A stretch of 64,000 nt of DNA, from positions 2,976,001 to 3,040,000 of the forward strand of contig NZ_JBAJII010000001.1 in NCBI RefSeq assembly GCF_036867195.1. Reading direction: 5' to 3'. The position numbers and the translations under genes were made by a program. Positions 42,675-51,526 of the stretch are shown here, piece by piece. Under the pieces are notes generated by a model. It had not been told where the DNA came from. It saw nothing but the letters and a program-made list of their open reading frames with translations, and searched no databases. Each line of letters begins with the position of its first letter. Position 1 is the first letter of the stretch. The DNA is from Arthrobacter sp. Soc17.1.1.1 (GTDB lineage Bacteria; Actinomycetota; Actinomycetes; Actinomycetales; Micrococcaceae).

Positions 42675-44198
42675 CTAGAAGAATCCGAGCTTGGATTCGG
42701 AGTAGCTGACCAGCAGGTTCTTGGTCTGCTGGTAGTGATCGAGCATCATGGCGTGGTTCTCGCGGCCGATGCCCGAGGACTTGTACCCGCCGAACGCCGC
42801 GCCCGCAGGATAGGCGTGGTAGTTGTTCACCCACACCCGGCCGGCCTGGATCTCGCGCCCGGCACGGTAGGCGATGTTGCCGTTCCTCGACCAGACTCCG
42901 GCGCCGAGCCCGTAGAGGGTGTCGTTGGCGATCTCGAGGGCCTCGGCGTAGTCGTTGAAGCGGGTCACCGAGACGACCGGGCCGAAGATCTCCTCCTGGA
43001 ACACCCGCATGCTGTTGGTCCCCTCGAACACGGTGGGCTTCACGTAGTAGCCCTCGGCGAGGTCGCCGTCGAGCAGGTTCCGTTCACCGCCGATGAGGAC
43101 CTTGGCGCCCTCCTGCCGGCCGATGTCCATGTAGGAGAGGATCTTCTCCAGTTGGTCGTTCGATGCCTGGGCTCCCACCTGCGTATCGGTGTCCAGCGGG
43201 TTGCCCTGTACCATCTTCTCCACGCGGGCGATCGCGTCCGCCATGAAGGAGTCGTAGATCGAATCCTGCACGAGGGCGCGTGAGGGGCAGGTGCAGACCT
43301 CGCCCTGGTTCAGTGCGAACAGCGCGAAGCCCTCGAGGGCCTTGTCGTAGAAGGAGTCGTTGCTCTCGGCCACGTCGGAGAAGAAGATGTTCGGGCTCTT
43401 GCCGCCGAGCTCGAGCGTGACCGGGATGAGGTTCTGGCTCGCGTACTGGCTGATCAGCCGGCCCGTGGTCGTCTCGCCGGTGAACGCGATCTTCCGGATG
43501 CGCTTGCTGGAGGCCAGCGGCTTCCCCGCTTCGACGCCGAAGCCGTTGACGACGTTGATGACGCCCGCCGGCAGGATGTCGCTGATCAGCTCCATGAGCA
43601 CGAGGATCGACGACGGCGTCTGCTCGGCCGGCTTCAGCACGACGGCGTTGCCGGCGGCGACGGCGGGGGCGAGCTTCCACGTGGCCATCAGGATGGGGAA
43701 GTTCCACGGGATGATCTGCCCGACGACGCCGAGCGGCTCGTGGTAGTGGTAGGCCGTCATGTCCTCGTCCAGCTGGGACAGGTGGCCCTCCTGGGCGCGG
43801 ATGGCGCTGGCGAAGTACCGGAAGTGGTCGATCGCGAGGGGGATGTCCGCGGCGAGGGTCTCACGGATGGGCTTCCCGTTGTCCCAGGTGTCCGCGACCG
43901 CGAGCATCTCGAGGTTCTCCTCCATGCGGTCCGCGATGCGGTTCAGGATGAGGGCCCGCTCCGCGACGGACGTCTTGCCCCAGGCGGGCGCGGCCTTGTG
44001 GGCTGCGTCGAGTGCCAGCTCGATGTCCTCCGCCGTGCCGCGTGCCACCTCGCAGAAGGGCTTGCCCGTCACCGGGGAGATGTTCTCGAAGTACTGGCCC
44101 TTGATGGGAGGAACCCACTCGCCGCCGATCCAGTTCTCGTACCGCGGCTTGAAACTGACCTTCGATCCGTCCTGGCCAGGCTGGGCGTAAACAGTCAT
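42675..44198 (-). CDS. Aldehyde dehydrogenase (ExaC/AldB-like acetaldehyde dehydrogenase)
   Basis: NAD(P)-dependent aldehyde dehydrogenase of 507 residues. Key sites are [20 protein letters not shown] (cofactor), [26 protein letters not shown], the general-base Glu in [14 protein letters not shown], and the catalytic Cys in [15 protein letters not shown]. The CTCPSR form is typical of the ExaC/AldB acetaldehyde group. It oxidises acetaldehyde or similar aldehydes to acids. Two adjacent ATGs exist; the second has AAGGAG at better spacing. The DUF779 gene follows in the operon. An AcoR-like regulator gene lies further upstream, on the far side of the M23 gene. Confidence 0.93.
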   Translation of the reverse strand: MTVYAQPGQDGSKVSFKPRYENWIGGEWVPPIKGQYFENISPVTGKPFCEVARGTAEDIELALDAAHKAAPAWGKTSVAERALILNRIADRMEENLEMLAVADTWDNGKPIRETLAADIPLAIDHFRYFASAIRAQEGHLSQLDEDMTAYHYHEPLGVVGQIIPWNFPILMATWKLAPAVAAGNAVVLKPAEQTPSSILVLMELISDILPAGVINVVNGFGVEAGKPLASSKRIRKIAFTGETTTGRLISQYASQNLIPVTLELGGKSPNIFFSDVAESNDSFYDKALEGFALFALNQGEVCTCPSRALVQDSIYDSFMADAIARVEKMVQGNPLDTDTQVGAQASNDQLEKILSYMDIGRQEGAKVLIGGERNLLDGDLAEGYYVKPTVFEGTNSMRVFQEEIFGPVVSVTRFNDYAEALEIANDTLYGLGAGVWSRNGNIAYRAGREIQAGRVWVNNYHAYPAGAAFGGYKSSGIGRENHAMMLDHYQQTKNLLVSYSESKLGFF

Positions 44199-44305
44199 CA
44201 TCCAACTCCTTGAACTCCGGGTGTGCAGGACGTCGTCGTCCTTGGTGCACAGCCTAGGAAGCCGAAGGTTGCATCGACGTTGCATGCCCGGAAGGAGCGG
44301 TCCCG

Positions 44306-46165
44306 CTACCCCTGTTCGTGGGCCGGAGGCACTGTCGCAACGACCGGCGGTGCGGGCGCCGGTGTGGCCGGACCCTCCGGGCCGGGCGCGGGTGCGGGAT
44401 CGGCACCCGGTTCGGGCGTGCCCGGCTCGTCGCACGTCGGATCGGTGGGGTCCTCACCCGGTGCGGGGTCGGTACCCGGTGCGGGATCCTCACCCGGCGC
44501 GGGGTCGGCGCCCGGAACAGCCTGGTCACCCGGCGCAGGGGCCGCTCCCGGGGCGGGGGCCGCTCCCGGGGCGGGGGCGGAACCCGGCGCGGGCTCTGCT
44601 CCCGGTGCAGGGGCGGCGCCCGGCGCGGGCTGCTCGCCCGGTGCGGGCGCTGTTCCCGGTGCCGGCTCCTCGTCTGCAGGGGTTGTCGGATCTGTGTCGC
44701 AGGACGGCTCGGGAGTCGGACCCGCCGGCGGCGTGGCGCCCGGCAGGGTATCGACAGGGGGCGTCGCGCCCTGGTCCGGCGCCGTCGGCAGCGGTGCGCC
44801 CGGAGGGGTCGCAGCCCCCGGGTCCGTTCCGGCCGGTGGCGTGGTGACCGGCGCGGTCCCGGCCAGTGGCGGCACGTCTGCCGGCGGGGTGGTGCTGGGC
44901 ACCGTTCCGGTCGGCGGCGTGGGGCCCGCCGGCGTCGTGCCCGGCGTCGTTCCCGGTTCCGGCGTGGTTGCCTCAGGCGGCGTGGTCCTGTCCGGCGTCG
45001 TTCCCTCCGGCGCCTTCGGGTCCGACGTCTTCTCCGGTGTTTTCTCCGGTGTTTTCGGGTCCGATGTCTTCTCCGGTGCCTTCTCCGGTGCCTTCGGGTC
45101 CGGTGTCTTCTCCGGCGCCTTCTCCGGGCTGTTCGGAACCGCGGAGCCGGGACCGCGGGGCGGCGTCACGGACGGGGTGCGGTCCTGTGCGGAAGCAGCA
45201 CCCGCGCCCGCCGACGGGGCGGGTGCCATCGGCAGCGCATCCACGGTGTGGTCGCCCGTGTGATCGTGAGTGTGGTCGTCAGAGTGGCCGTGCTGGTGGG
45301 AACGCGTCGAGGACTGCGCCCAGGCGGGGATGTCGGCTGCGCCGTCGCCCCCGGGAGAGTAGTCCTGCAGCTCGCCGCCGCGGGCGATGTGCTGGGCAGC
45401 CACGAGCTTCCACCGCAGCGGGTCGACGTGCTCGCCGTCGAGGATGGTCTCGAAGTGGAGGTGGCATCCGGTCGAGGAGCCGGTGGTCCCGACCTCCGCG
45501 ATCGACTCGCCACCCCTGACGGTGTCGCCTGCACTGACCGAGATGGCACGGAGGTGGTTGTACGTGGTGATCAGGCCGTTGCCGTGGTCGACCTCCACGC
45601 GGTTGCCGCCACCCCACGGGTGCCAGCCGACGGCCCGCACCGTGCCGGCGTCGGCAGCGTACACCGGGGTGCCACAGGGCGCCGAGTAGTCCTGGCCCGT
45701 ATGGAACTCGCCGTCCTCGCCCGTGATCGGGCTCGTGCGGGATCCGAAGGGAGAACTCGGGGAGAGGCCTTCGAGCGGCGCGAACAGATTCCCCGCGGCC
45801 GGTCGGGCCGAGATGCCGGTCGCCGTCGCGGCGGTCCCCTCACCCGCGGTGTCCGCCGCGGTCTCCGGGTCGGTGTCCGTGTCGGCTCCCACGAACCGAC
45901 GGTCGAGGGGGTCGAGCGCGTCGGAGCCGCCCAGCGGCAGGAGCAGCGAGGAGCCGACGAGACCCGTGGGGCGGACGCCGTCCGCCCCGATCGGGCCCGA
46001 ACCGGTCGAGGAGGCGGCGGCGGGGTCCCACGACTGCGGGACGATGCCCTGGAAGCCCACGAAGCACACGACCATGGCCAGGCTCGCGTTCATCTTCATG
46101 CGGGAGCTACGGGGACCCCGGTTCTGCACCCTCGCCGTCGCCGGGTGCCGGCCTGCCTGCGTCAC
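44306..46165 (-). CDS. Secreted M23 peptidoglycan metallopeptidase with long Pro-rich tail
   Basis: Exported protein of 619 residues. The N-terminal hydrophobic stretch [18 protein letters not shown] is the signal. The M23 (LytM-type) domain follows with ligands in [14 protein letters not shown] (about 155) and [16 protein letters not shown] (about 235). These enzymes cleave peptide bridges in peptidoglycan. From about residue 320 to the end there are about 300 residues of Pro/Gly/Ala/Thr repeats ([12 protein letters not shown], then [13 protein letters not shown]), probably spanning the wall. A His-rich patch ([18 protein letters not shown]) precedes it. The GTG start has AAGGGG upstream. 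Such a tail is far longer than usual. Confidence 0.85.
   Translation of the reverse strand: MTQAGRHPATARVQNRGPRSSRMKMNASLAMVVCFVGFQGIVPQSWDPAAASSTGSGPIGADGVRPTGLVGSSLLLPLGGSDALDPLDRRFVGADTDTDPETAADTAGEGTAATATGISARPAAGNLFAPLEGLSPSSPFGSRTSPITGEDGEFHTGQDYSAPCGTPVYAADAGTVRAVGWHPWGGGNRVEVDHGNGLITTYNHLRAISVSAGDTVRGGESIAEVGTTGSSTGCHLHFETILDGEHVDPLRWKLVAAQHIARGGELQDYSPGGDGAADIPAWAQSSTRSHQHGHSDDHTHDHTGDHTVDALPMAPAPSAGAGAASAQDRTPSVTPPRGPGSAVPNSPEKAPEKTPDPKAPEKAPEKTSDPKTPEKTPEKTSDPKAPEGTTPDRTTPPEATTPEPGTTPGTTPAGPTPPTGTVPSTTPPADVPPLAGTAPVTTPPAGTDPGAATPPGAPLPTAPDQGATPPVDTLPGATPPAGPTPEPSCDTDPTTPADEEPAPGTAPAPGEQPAPGAAPAPGAEPAPGSAPAPGAAPAPGAAPAPGDQAVPGADPAPGEDPAPGTDPAPGEDPTDPTCDEPGTPEPGADPAPAPGPEGPATPAPAPPVVATVPPAHEQG
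44480..44660. repeat. Repeats encoding the PAPGxxPAPG tail of the M23 protein
   Basis: Short GCTCCCGGGGCGGGG-like units of 15-18 nt repeat in frame and encode Pro-Ala-Pro-Gly blocks in the wall-spanning tail. Length variation here would not shift frame. Confidence 0.75.
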
Positions 46166-46296
46166 GAAAATCCCCTTGAAAGTGCTGTGCGAACGGTGCG
46201 TTCGACCCACGGACGTTCCGGTCCGCCGGCCGTTCGGCCTCCGGGCACAACGTTAGCCCGCTCACAGGGCCGATTGCGACTGATCATTGCGATTCG

Positions 46297-47649
46297 CTAA
46301 CGAAATTTGGGAAAAGCTGCGAGTAACGACGGCGGAACCCCTAGTTCCGTCTCCAGCCACTCCGTGTGTGCGACGACGACGGCTCGCCGCGGTGAGCGCT
46401 GGGGCAGGACCCTGAGCGCCAGTTGCCACGCCTCGACGTCGTACTCGGCCTCCGCGAGCGCGAGGTAATCGAGGACGGTCTCGGGAGAACCGTCGGTGAG
46501 GACGGCGTCCCGCAGGAGCGTGGACACCTCGCTGCGGAGGCGCATGATGGCCGGCGCCTGCGAACGCGGGAGGACGGGACCCCGGTAGATGCCGAGCGCC
46601 ATGCGGTGCGCCCCTCTGTGGAGGTAGTTCAGCACCTGCACCGCGTCGACCACGAGCTCGCCCGGCAGGCGGTAGGGCCGGGACTGGGGCACGATCGCCT
46701 TGCCGTGCTCGGCCAGGACCTTGCGCAGCCGGAGCATCTCCGCCCGGACGGTCGTCCCCGACGCGTCCTCCGGATAGGCCATCGTGGCGAGCTGGTCAGC
46801 GGTGAGCCCCTCCGGGTGCAGGGCCAGGAGGGTCAGCAGTTCCGCATGGCGGAGGCTGAGCTCCAGCGATGCTCCCCCCGCGTGCACCACGCCGTGGTCC
46901 GTCCCCAGGATCTGCAGGCTGTTCCGGTAGAGCGCGGCGGGCACACGCCCCGGCCGGACCCGCCGTGCCCTGGGCAGGCGGCCCTGGAGCCGGTGGATGC
47001 TCAGTTGCGCCTCCGCCGCGGCGACCGCCGCCTCCACGAGGGACAGCGTGTGGGTCCCGACGGCGTCGGCGGTACCCGTGATGTCTATGACGCCCAGGAC
47101 CGTTCCGGAGTCCGGGTCGTGCAGGGGTACCGCGGTACAGCTCCACGGGTGGACCTGCGGGCTGAAGTGCTCCGCGCCGGCGATCTGCACGCTGCGTTCG
47201 AGGGCCAGGGCCGTGCCCGGGGCGCTCGTGCCGACAGTGGCCTCCGACCAGTCCGCTCCCGGCACGAACAGCATGCCCTCCGCGCGACGCCGCAGCTCCC
47301 GGTCACCGTCGACCCAGAGGAGCCGGCCGTTCTCGTCGCCGACGGCCACCAGCATCCCGGATTCCAGGCTCGGCTGGACGAGCAGCCGATCGATCACGGG
47401 CATGATGGCCGCGAGGGGGTGGCTCTGGCGGTACGCCTCGAGCTCCTCCTCGGAGCAGAACAGGCGGGCCCGCGCCGTGGACGGGCTCGGGAGGAACGTC
47501 AGGGACCGCAGCCAGGATTCCCGCACGATCCCCCGGAGCTTCCCGTCGACGCTGTCGCCCTGGTCCAGGGCCTCATGGGCGGCCAGCGCCTTCTGCTGCA
47601 GCGCGACGGAGGACAACTCGGTGAGAGGGATGGAACGGGACGACGACAT
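46297..47649 (-). CDS. AcoR-like GAF-domain transcriptional regulator
   Basis: Regulator of 450 residues. The N-terminal GAF-like sensor domain spans about 30-230 and contains VRESWLRSLTFLPSP, RRAEGMLFVPGADWSE, TVGTSAPGTALALERSVQI and SCTAVPLHDPDSGTVLGVID, which is the AcoR-type signature. The ATPase domain of sigma-54 activators is absent. The C-terminal part has a winged-helix-like segment (HAELLTLLALHPEGLTADQL) and ends in helical repeats. In Arthrobacter, proteins of this kind sit by acetaldehyde dehydrogenase genes, as here two genes upstream of the ALDH-DUF779 pair, and are likely its regulators. GGAG lies before the ATG. A 12-bp inverted repeat is just upstream. Confidence 0.8.
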   Translation of the reverse strand: MSSSRSIPLTELSSVALQQKALAAHEALDQGDSVDGKLRGIVRESWLRSLTFLPSPSTARARLFCSEEELEAYRQSHPLAAIMPVIDRLLVQPSLESGMLVAVGDENGRLLWVDGDRELRRRAEGMLFVPGADWSEATVGTSAPGTALALERSVQIAGAEHFSPQVHPWSCTAVPLHDPDSGTVLGVIDITGTADAVGTHTLSLVEAAVAAAEAQLSIHRLQGRLPRARRVRPGRVPAALYRNSLQILGTDHGVVHAGGASLELSLRHAELLTLLALHPEGLTADQLATMAYPEDASGTTVRAEMLRLRKVLAEHGKAIVPQSRPYRLPGELVVDAVQVLNYLHRGAHRMALGIYRGPVLPRSQAPAIMRLRSEVSTLLRDAVLTDGSPETVLDYLALAEAEYDVEAWQLALRVLPQRSPRRAVVVAHTEWLETELGVPPSLLAAFPKFR

Positions 47650-47663
47650 CGGCACTCCGCTTC

Positions 47664-47699
47664 GTGACCTGTCCCGCGTGGCAGCGTGGGACAGGTCAC
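47664..47699. promoter_or_regulatory. 12-bp perfect inverted repeat (operator or terminator)
   Basis: GTGACCTGTCCC-N12-GGGACAGGTCAC lies between the end of fprA and the start of the AcoR-like gene. The TGTCCC/GGGACA arms fit an activator site of the AcoR family. It could equally be the fprA terminator, though no T-run follows. Confidence 0.55.
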
Positions 47700-47711
47700 A
47701 GTGTAGCGGGA

Positions 47712-49133
47712 CTACTCGCCGCGAGAAATGGCGACCATGTCCTCACGGGGCACGAGCTTCACGCGTTCGCGCACCACCTCGGCGTTGCCGGACGTGTTCA
47801 CGAAGTTCGCACCCAGCTTGAGCTCGTGGGCGTCCAGTTTCAGCCACCCGTCCCAGGTGGTGTAGCGGACGCCACGCTCCTCGAGCAGGCCGATGATGGC
47901 GTCCTCGGACGGGTCCTCGGCCGGAGGGAGGTTGAGACGGTCCTCCAGGAGGTAGCCGATGGTCTCGAGGGCATCCCCCTTGGTGTGTCCGATGAGGCCG
48001 ACGGGACCGCGCTTGATCCACCCGGTCGCGTAGATGCCGGGTACCGGTTGTCCCTGCTCGTCGATCACGCGGCCGCCCTCGTTGGGGATGACGCCGCGCT
48101 TCTCGTCGAATCCGACCTCGGGCAGTTCCGAGCCGAAGTACCCGATGGCGCGGTACACGGCCTGGACGGGGTAGTCGATGATCTCCCCGGTCCCGCGCAC
48201 GTTCCCGTCCCCGGTCAGCTCGGTCCGCTCGAACCTCATGCCCGCGACCTTGCCGGGTGTCTCCGGTGAGTCGTGGATCTCGACGGGCGAGTGCAGGAAG
48301 TGGAGGTGCAGACGGCGGGATGCCCCCGTCGGCTCGTCCTCGACGAGCCAGTTGGTGAGGGTCTTCACCATGGTCTTGGTCTGGTTGTTGGTCGCGATCT
48401 GCTCCTCGGACCCGGCGTCGAAGTCGAAGTCCTCGGGGTAGAGGACGATGTCGACGTCACGCGAATGGGAGAGCTCACGCAGTTCCAGCGGCGTGAACTT
48501 CACCTGGGCGGGTCCGCGGCGTCCGAAGACGTGGACGTCGGTGACCGGCGAGGACTTGAGCCCCTGGTACACGTTGTCGGGGATCTCGGTGGAGAGCAGG
48601 TCGTCGGCGTGCTTGGAGAGGATGCGGGCCACGTCGAGGGCCACGTTGCCGTTGCCGATCACGGCGATCTCGCGGGCCTCCAGCGGCCACTCGCGGCTGA
48701 CGTCGGGGTGGCCGTCGTACCAGGAGACGAAGTCCGCCCCGCCGAAGGAGCCGTCGAGTTCCACCCCCGGGATGTCGAGGTCGGCGTCGCGGATGGCGCC
48801 CGTCGCGAAGATCACCGCGTCATAGAAGCGGCGGAAGTCGGAGAGCGTCAGGTCCCGGCCGTAGTTGACGTTGCCGAGGAAGCGGATGTCCCCGCGGTCG
48901 AGCACCTTGTGGAGCGCGTTGACGATGCCCTTGATCCGCGGGTGGTCGGGTGCCACCCCGTAGCGGATGAGACCGTAGGGTGCCGGGTACTGGTCGAACA
49001 GGTCGATGCTCACGGCGAAGTCGCCGCCCTGCACCTCGTTCGACTTCGTCAGGATGTCGGCGGCGTAGACGCCTGCCGGACCGGCGCCGATGATCGCGAC
49101 CCGCAGCGGCCGAGCCGCAGCTGAGGTAGACAC
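47712..49133 (-). CDS. fprA: Ferredoxin-NADP+ reductase, FprA (adrenodoxin reductase-like)
   Basis: FAD flavoprotein of 473 residues. The FAD site is RVAIIGAGPAGVYAADIL near residue 10 and the NADP site is IAVIGNGNVALDVARIL near 160. The marker YGLIRYGVAPDHPRIKG and the C-terminal GWIKRGPVGLIGHTKGDA are diagnostic of the adrenodoxin-reductase-type FprA of actinobacteria. It passes electrons from NADPH to ferredoxins that feed cytochromes P450 or desaturases. The GTG start has GAAGG upstream. No ferredoxin gene is adjacent. The divergent upstream gene is RarD-like. Confidence 0.93.
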   Translation of the reverse strand: MSTSAAARPLRVAIIGAGPAGVYAADILTKSNEVQGGDFAVSIDLFDQYPAPYGLIRYGVAPDHPRIKGIVNALHKVLDRGDIRFLGNVNYGRDLTLSDFRRFYDAVIFATGAIRDADLDIPGVELDGSFGGADFVSWYDGHPDVSREWPLEAREIAVIGNGNVALDVARILSKHADDLLSTEIPDNVYQGLKSSPVTDVHVFGRRGPAQVKFTPLELRELSHSRDVDIVLYPEDFDFDAGSEEQIATNNQTKTMVKTLTNWLVEDEPTGASRRLHLHFLHSPVEIHDSPETPGKVAGMRFERTELTGDGNVRGTGEIIDYPVQAVYRAIGYFGSELPEVGFDEKRGVIPNEGGRVIDEQGQPVPGIYATGWIKRGPVGLIGHTKGDALETIGYLLEDRLNLPPAEDPSEDAIIGLLEERGVRYTTWDGWLKLDAHELKLGANFVNTSGNAEVVRERVKLVPREDMVAISRGE

Positions 49134-49323
49134 TGATGAGCCTTCTTCCCGGGATGATCCTGGTGGATACCGTCGCGCACCAATAAGCGCATACTTCCCT
49201 ATTCTAAATGCCTCCGCCCGGCACCGGCGAAAACAGTGGCGGGGATCTCCTCCGCCCCGGTGCGGCGGACGGCGGGAACACCGGCGCGGGAATAAACGTT
49301 CTCCTCGGCCGGTTCACGCCTGC

Positions 49324-50286
49324 GTGAGTGGAACAGGCACGAAGGTCAGTCGTCCGGCGCGGAGCGAGAACTCCGTCGGTATCCTCTTCGGCGTCGGCGC
49401 CTACGGTCTGTGGGGTCTGCTGCCGCTGTACTTCCTCGTCCTCGCGCCTGCGGGTCCCGTCGAGATCGTGGCGAACCGGGTGCTGTTCTCCCTCGTCTTC
49501 TGCGCCCTCCTGCTGACCGTCCTGCGGTCCTGGCGACCGGTGCTCACGGCCCTGCGCACCCCGAGGGTCACCGGCACGCTCACCGTCGCGGCCCTGCTCA
49601 TCGCCGTCAACTGGCTCGTCTACACCTACGGTGTGACGTCCGGACAGGCCATCGAGGCAGCCCTCGGCTACTTCATCAACCCCATCGTCTCGGTCCTGCT
49701 CGGCGTGGTCGTGCTGCGGGAGAAGCTGCGCCCCCTGCAGTGGACGGCGATCGGCATCGGCGTCCTCGCGGTGGTGGTGCTCGCCGTCGGCTACGGCGCA
49801 GTGCCCTGGATCGCCCTGTCGCTGGCGTTCTCCTTCGGCCTGTACGGGTTCACCAAGAAGAAGGTGGGCTCCCGCGTGGATGCGGTGTCCAGCCTGAGCA
49901 TCGAGACGCTGGTCCTGACACCCGTCGCCGTGGCCGTCATGCTGTGGCTGGCCTCGACCGGCGACGCGACCCTGGTGACCGAGGGGACGGGGCACTTCTG
50001 GATCATGGCCGCCTCCGGCATCATCACGGCCGTACCCCTCATCTTCTTCGGCGCCGCCGCCCGCCGCCTCCCCCTGACGACGATCGGCCTCCTGCAGTAT
50101 CTGGCGCCCGTGCTCCAGTTCCTCCTCGCCCTGCTGGTGTTCGGCGAGGACATGCCCTTCGAGCGGTGGGTCGGGTTCAGCCTCGTGTGGCTGGCGCTGA
50201 TCCTCCTCACGATCGACATGCTCCGGACCGTACGCCGCCAGCCCCGGCCCGTGAAGCGCGCCGAGCCGGTCTCCGCCCCGGCCTGA
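49324..50286 (+). CDS. rarD: RarD protein, EamA/DMT permease
   Basis: Drug/metabolite transporter of 320 residues with ten hydrophobic helices. It opens with ILFGVGAYGLWGLLPLYF and shows AVNWLVYTYGVTSGQAIEAALGYFINP (RarD hallmark, given here in two overlapping parts of the same helix pair) and FGLYGFTKKKVG. RarD proteins were named for chloramphenicol sensitivity and probably move small metabolites; the substrate is unknown. The GTG start has no clear ribosome binding site. A TAAACGT -10-like element lies 25 nt upstream. Confidence 0.87.
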   Translation: MSGTGTKVSRPARSENSVGILFGVGAYGLWGLLPLYFLVLAPAGPVEIVANRVLFSLVFCALLLTVLRSWRPVLTALRTPRVTGTLTVAALLIAVNWLVYTYGVTSGQAIEAALGYFINPIVSVLLGVVVLREKLRPLQWTAIGIGVLAVVVLAVGYGAVPWIALSLAFSFGLYGFTKKKVGSRVDAVSSLSIETLVLTPVAVAVMLWLASTGDATLVTEGTGHFWIMAASGIITAVPLIFFGAAARRLPLTTIGLLQYLAPVLQFLLALLVFGEDMPFERWVGFSLVWLALILLTIDMLRTVRRQPRPVKRAEPVSAPA

Positions 50287-50305
50287 CCCGCGCGGGCCTC
50301 GCGGC

Positions 50306-51526
50306 TCAGCGCTCCTCGATCCCCCAGGGCGACCCGTACCCCGCGGGGGCATCGGCCGCCAGCAGCTCCAGGAACGGCCGCGCATCGAAGGCCTCCGGGC
50401 CGAGGACCCCCGTGCCGCGCCAGCGGCCCGTGGCGAGCAGTTCCAGAGCGACCACGGGGTTGACGGCGGTCTGCCACACCACGGCCTGCGAGGCGTACTC
50501 GGCCATCGACCACGCGTTGTCGACGACGTGGTAGAGGTACACGGCCCGGGGTTCGCCGTCCTTGCCCAGCCCGGTGACGAACACGCCCGCGCAGGTCTTC
50601 CCGCGCATGCGGTCGCCGAGCGTGGCGGGGTCGGGCAGGGCTGCCGCGACGACGTCCCGTGGCGAGACCTCCACGTCCTTGACCCGGAGGGGCTCCGCCG
50701 AGTCGAGGCCCAGCATGTGCAGGGTCCGCAGCACGCCGATGAACTCCTCCCCCAGCCCGTACTTGAACGTCACCCTGCGCGCCTTCGTCCACCGTGGCAT
50801 CAGGACCACCTCCTCGTGCTCCACGTTGACGCACTCCACGTCCCCGATGCCCTCGGGGAAACGGAACACCTCCGGCTCGCTGAACGGCTCGGTGGTGAAC
50901 CACCCGCGGTCCCGTTCGAAGACGACCGGCGGGTTCAGGCACTCCTCGATGGTCGTCCAGATGGAGAACGACGGGGCGAAGCCGTAGCCCTCCACCGTCA
51001 GGTTCGCACCGTCGCGCACGCCCAGCTCGTCGATGGACGAGAACAGCTCGTCCTCCGCGTAGCGGGCGAAGACGTCGGACAGACCGGGCTCGACGCCGAT
51101 CCCCACGAGGGCGAGCCGCCCGGCCGCCTCCCACCGAGCGGCGGCGTCGAACTGCGCCTGCCCGAGCATGACCCCCGTCTTCTCGTACGGCTGGTGCGGG
51201 TGCTTCTCGGACAGGCTCATCGCCATGTCGAGGTACGTCGCGCCCGCGGCGAAGCAGCCGTCGAAGACGGGCATCACGAACCGCGGGTCCACCGCGTTGA
51301 GGACGTGCGTGGCGGCGTGCTCCCGCACGAGGGCGGCCACCGTCGCCGCCGACGACGCATCCACCGGGACCGCGACGAGGCGCGGGTCCTGCAGTTCGTC
51401 GACGAGGGCCTGCGGACGCCCGGCGTCGTAGTCGGCGATCACCAGGTGCTCGAAGAACGTCCGCCGCACGAGGATGCGGACCGCGGCCGAACCGACCCCG
51501 CCCGCACCGATGACCAGGATCCGCAT
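50306..51526 (-). CDS. Saccharopine dehydrogenase-like oxidoreductase
   Basis: NAD(P)-dependent enzyme of 406 residues with the Rossmann start RILVIGAGGVGSAAVRIL and the family core HVLNAVDPRFVMPVFDGCFAAGATYLDMAM (two pieces), then GVEPGLSDVFARYAED. The C-terminal half is the saccharopine-type substrate domain. The actual substrate is uncertain. In polyamine clusters such enzymes can act on carboxyspermidine or homospermidine-like intermediates, which would fit the neighbouring putrescine genes; this is inference. The start overlaps the stop of the upstream APC permease by one base (TGATG), so the two are translationally coupled. Confidence 0.8.
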   Translation of the reverse strand: MRILVIGAGGVGSAAVRILVRRTFFEHLVIADYDAGRPQALVDELQDPRLVAVPVDASSAATVAALVREHAATHVLNAVDPRFVMPVFDGCFAAGATYLDMAMSLSEKHPHQPYEKTGVMLGQAQFDAAARWEAAGRLALVGIGVEPGLSDVFARYAEDELFSSIDELGVRDGANLTVEGYGFAPSFSIWTTIEECLNPPVVFERDRGWFTTEPFSEPEVFRFPEGIGDVECVNVEHEEVVLMPRWTKARRVTFKYGLGEEFIGVLRTLHMLGLDSAEPLRVKDVEVSPRDVVAAALPDPATLGDRMRGKTCAGVFVTGLGKDGEPRAVYLYHVVDNAWSMAEYASQAVVWQTAVNPVVALELLATGRWRGTGVLGPEAFDARPFLELLAADAPAGYGSPWGIEER

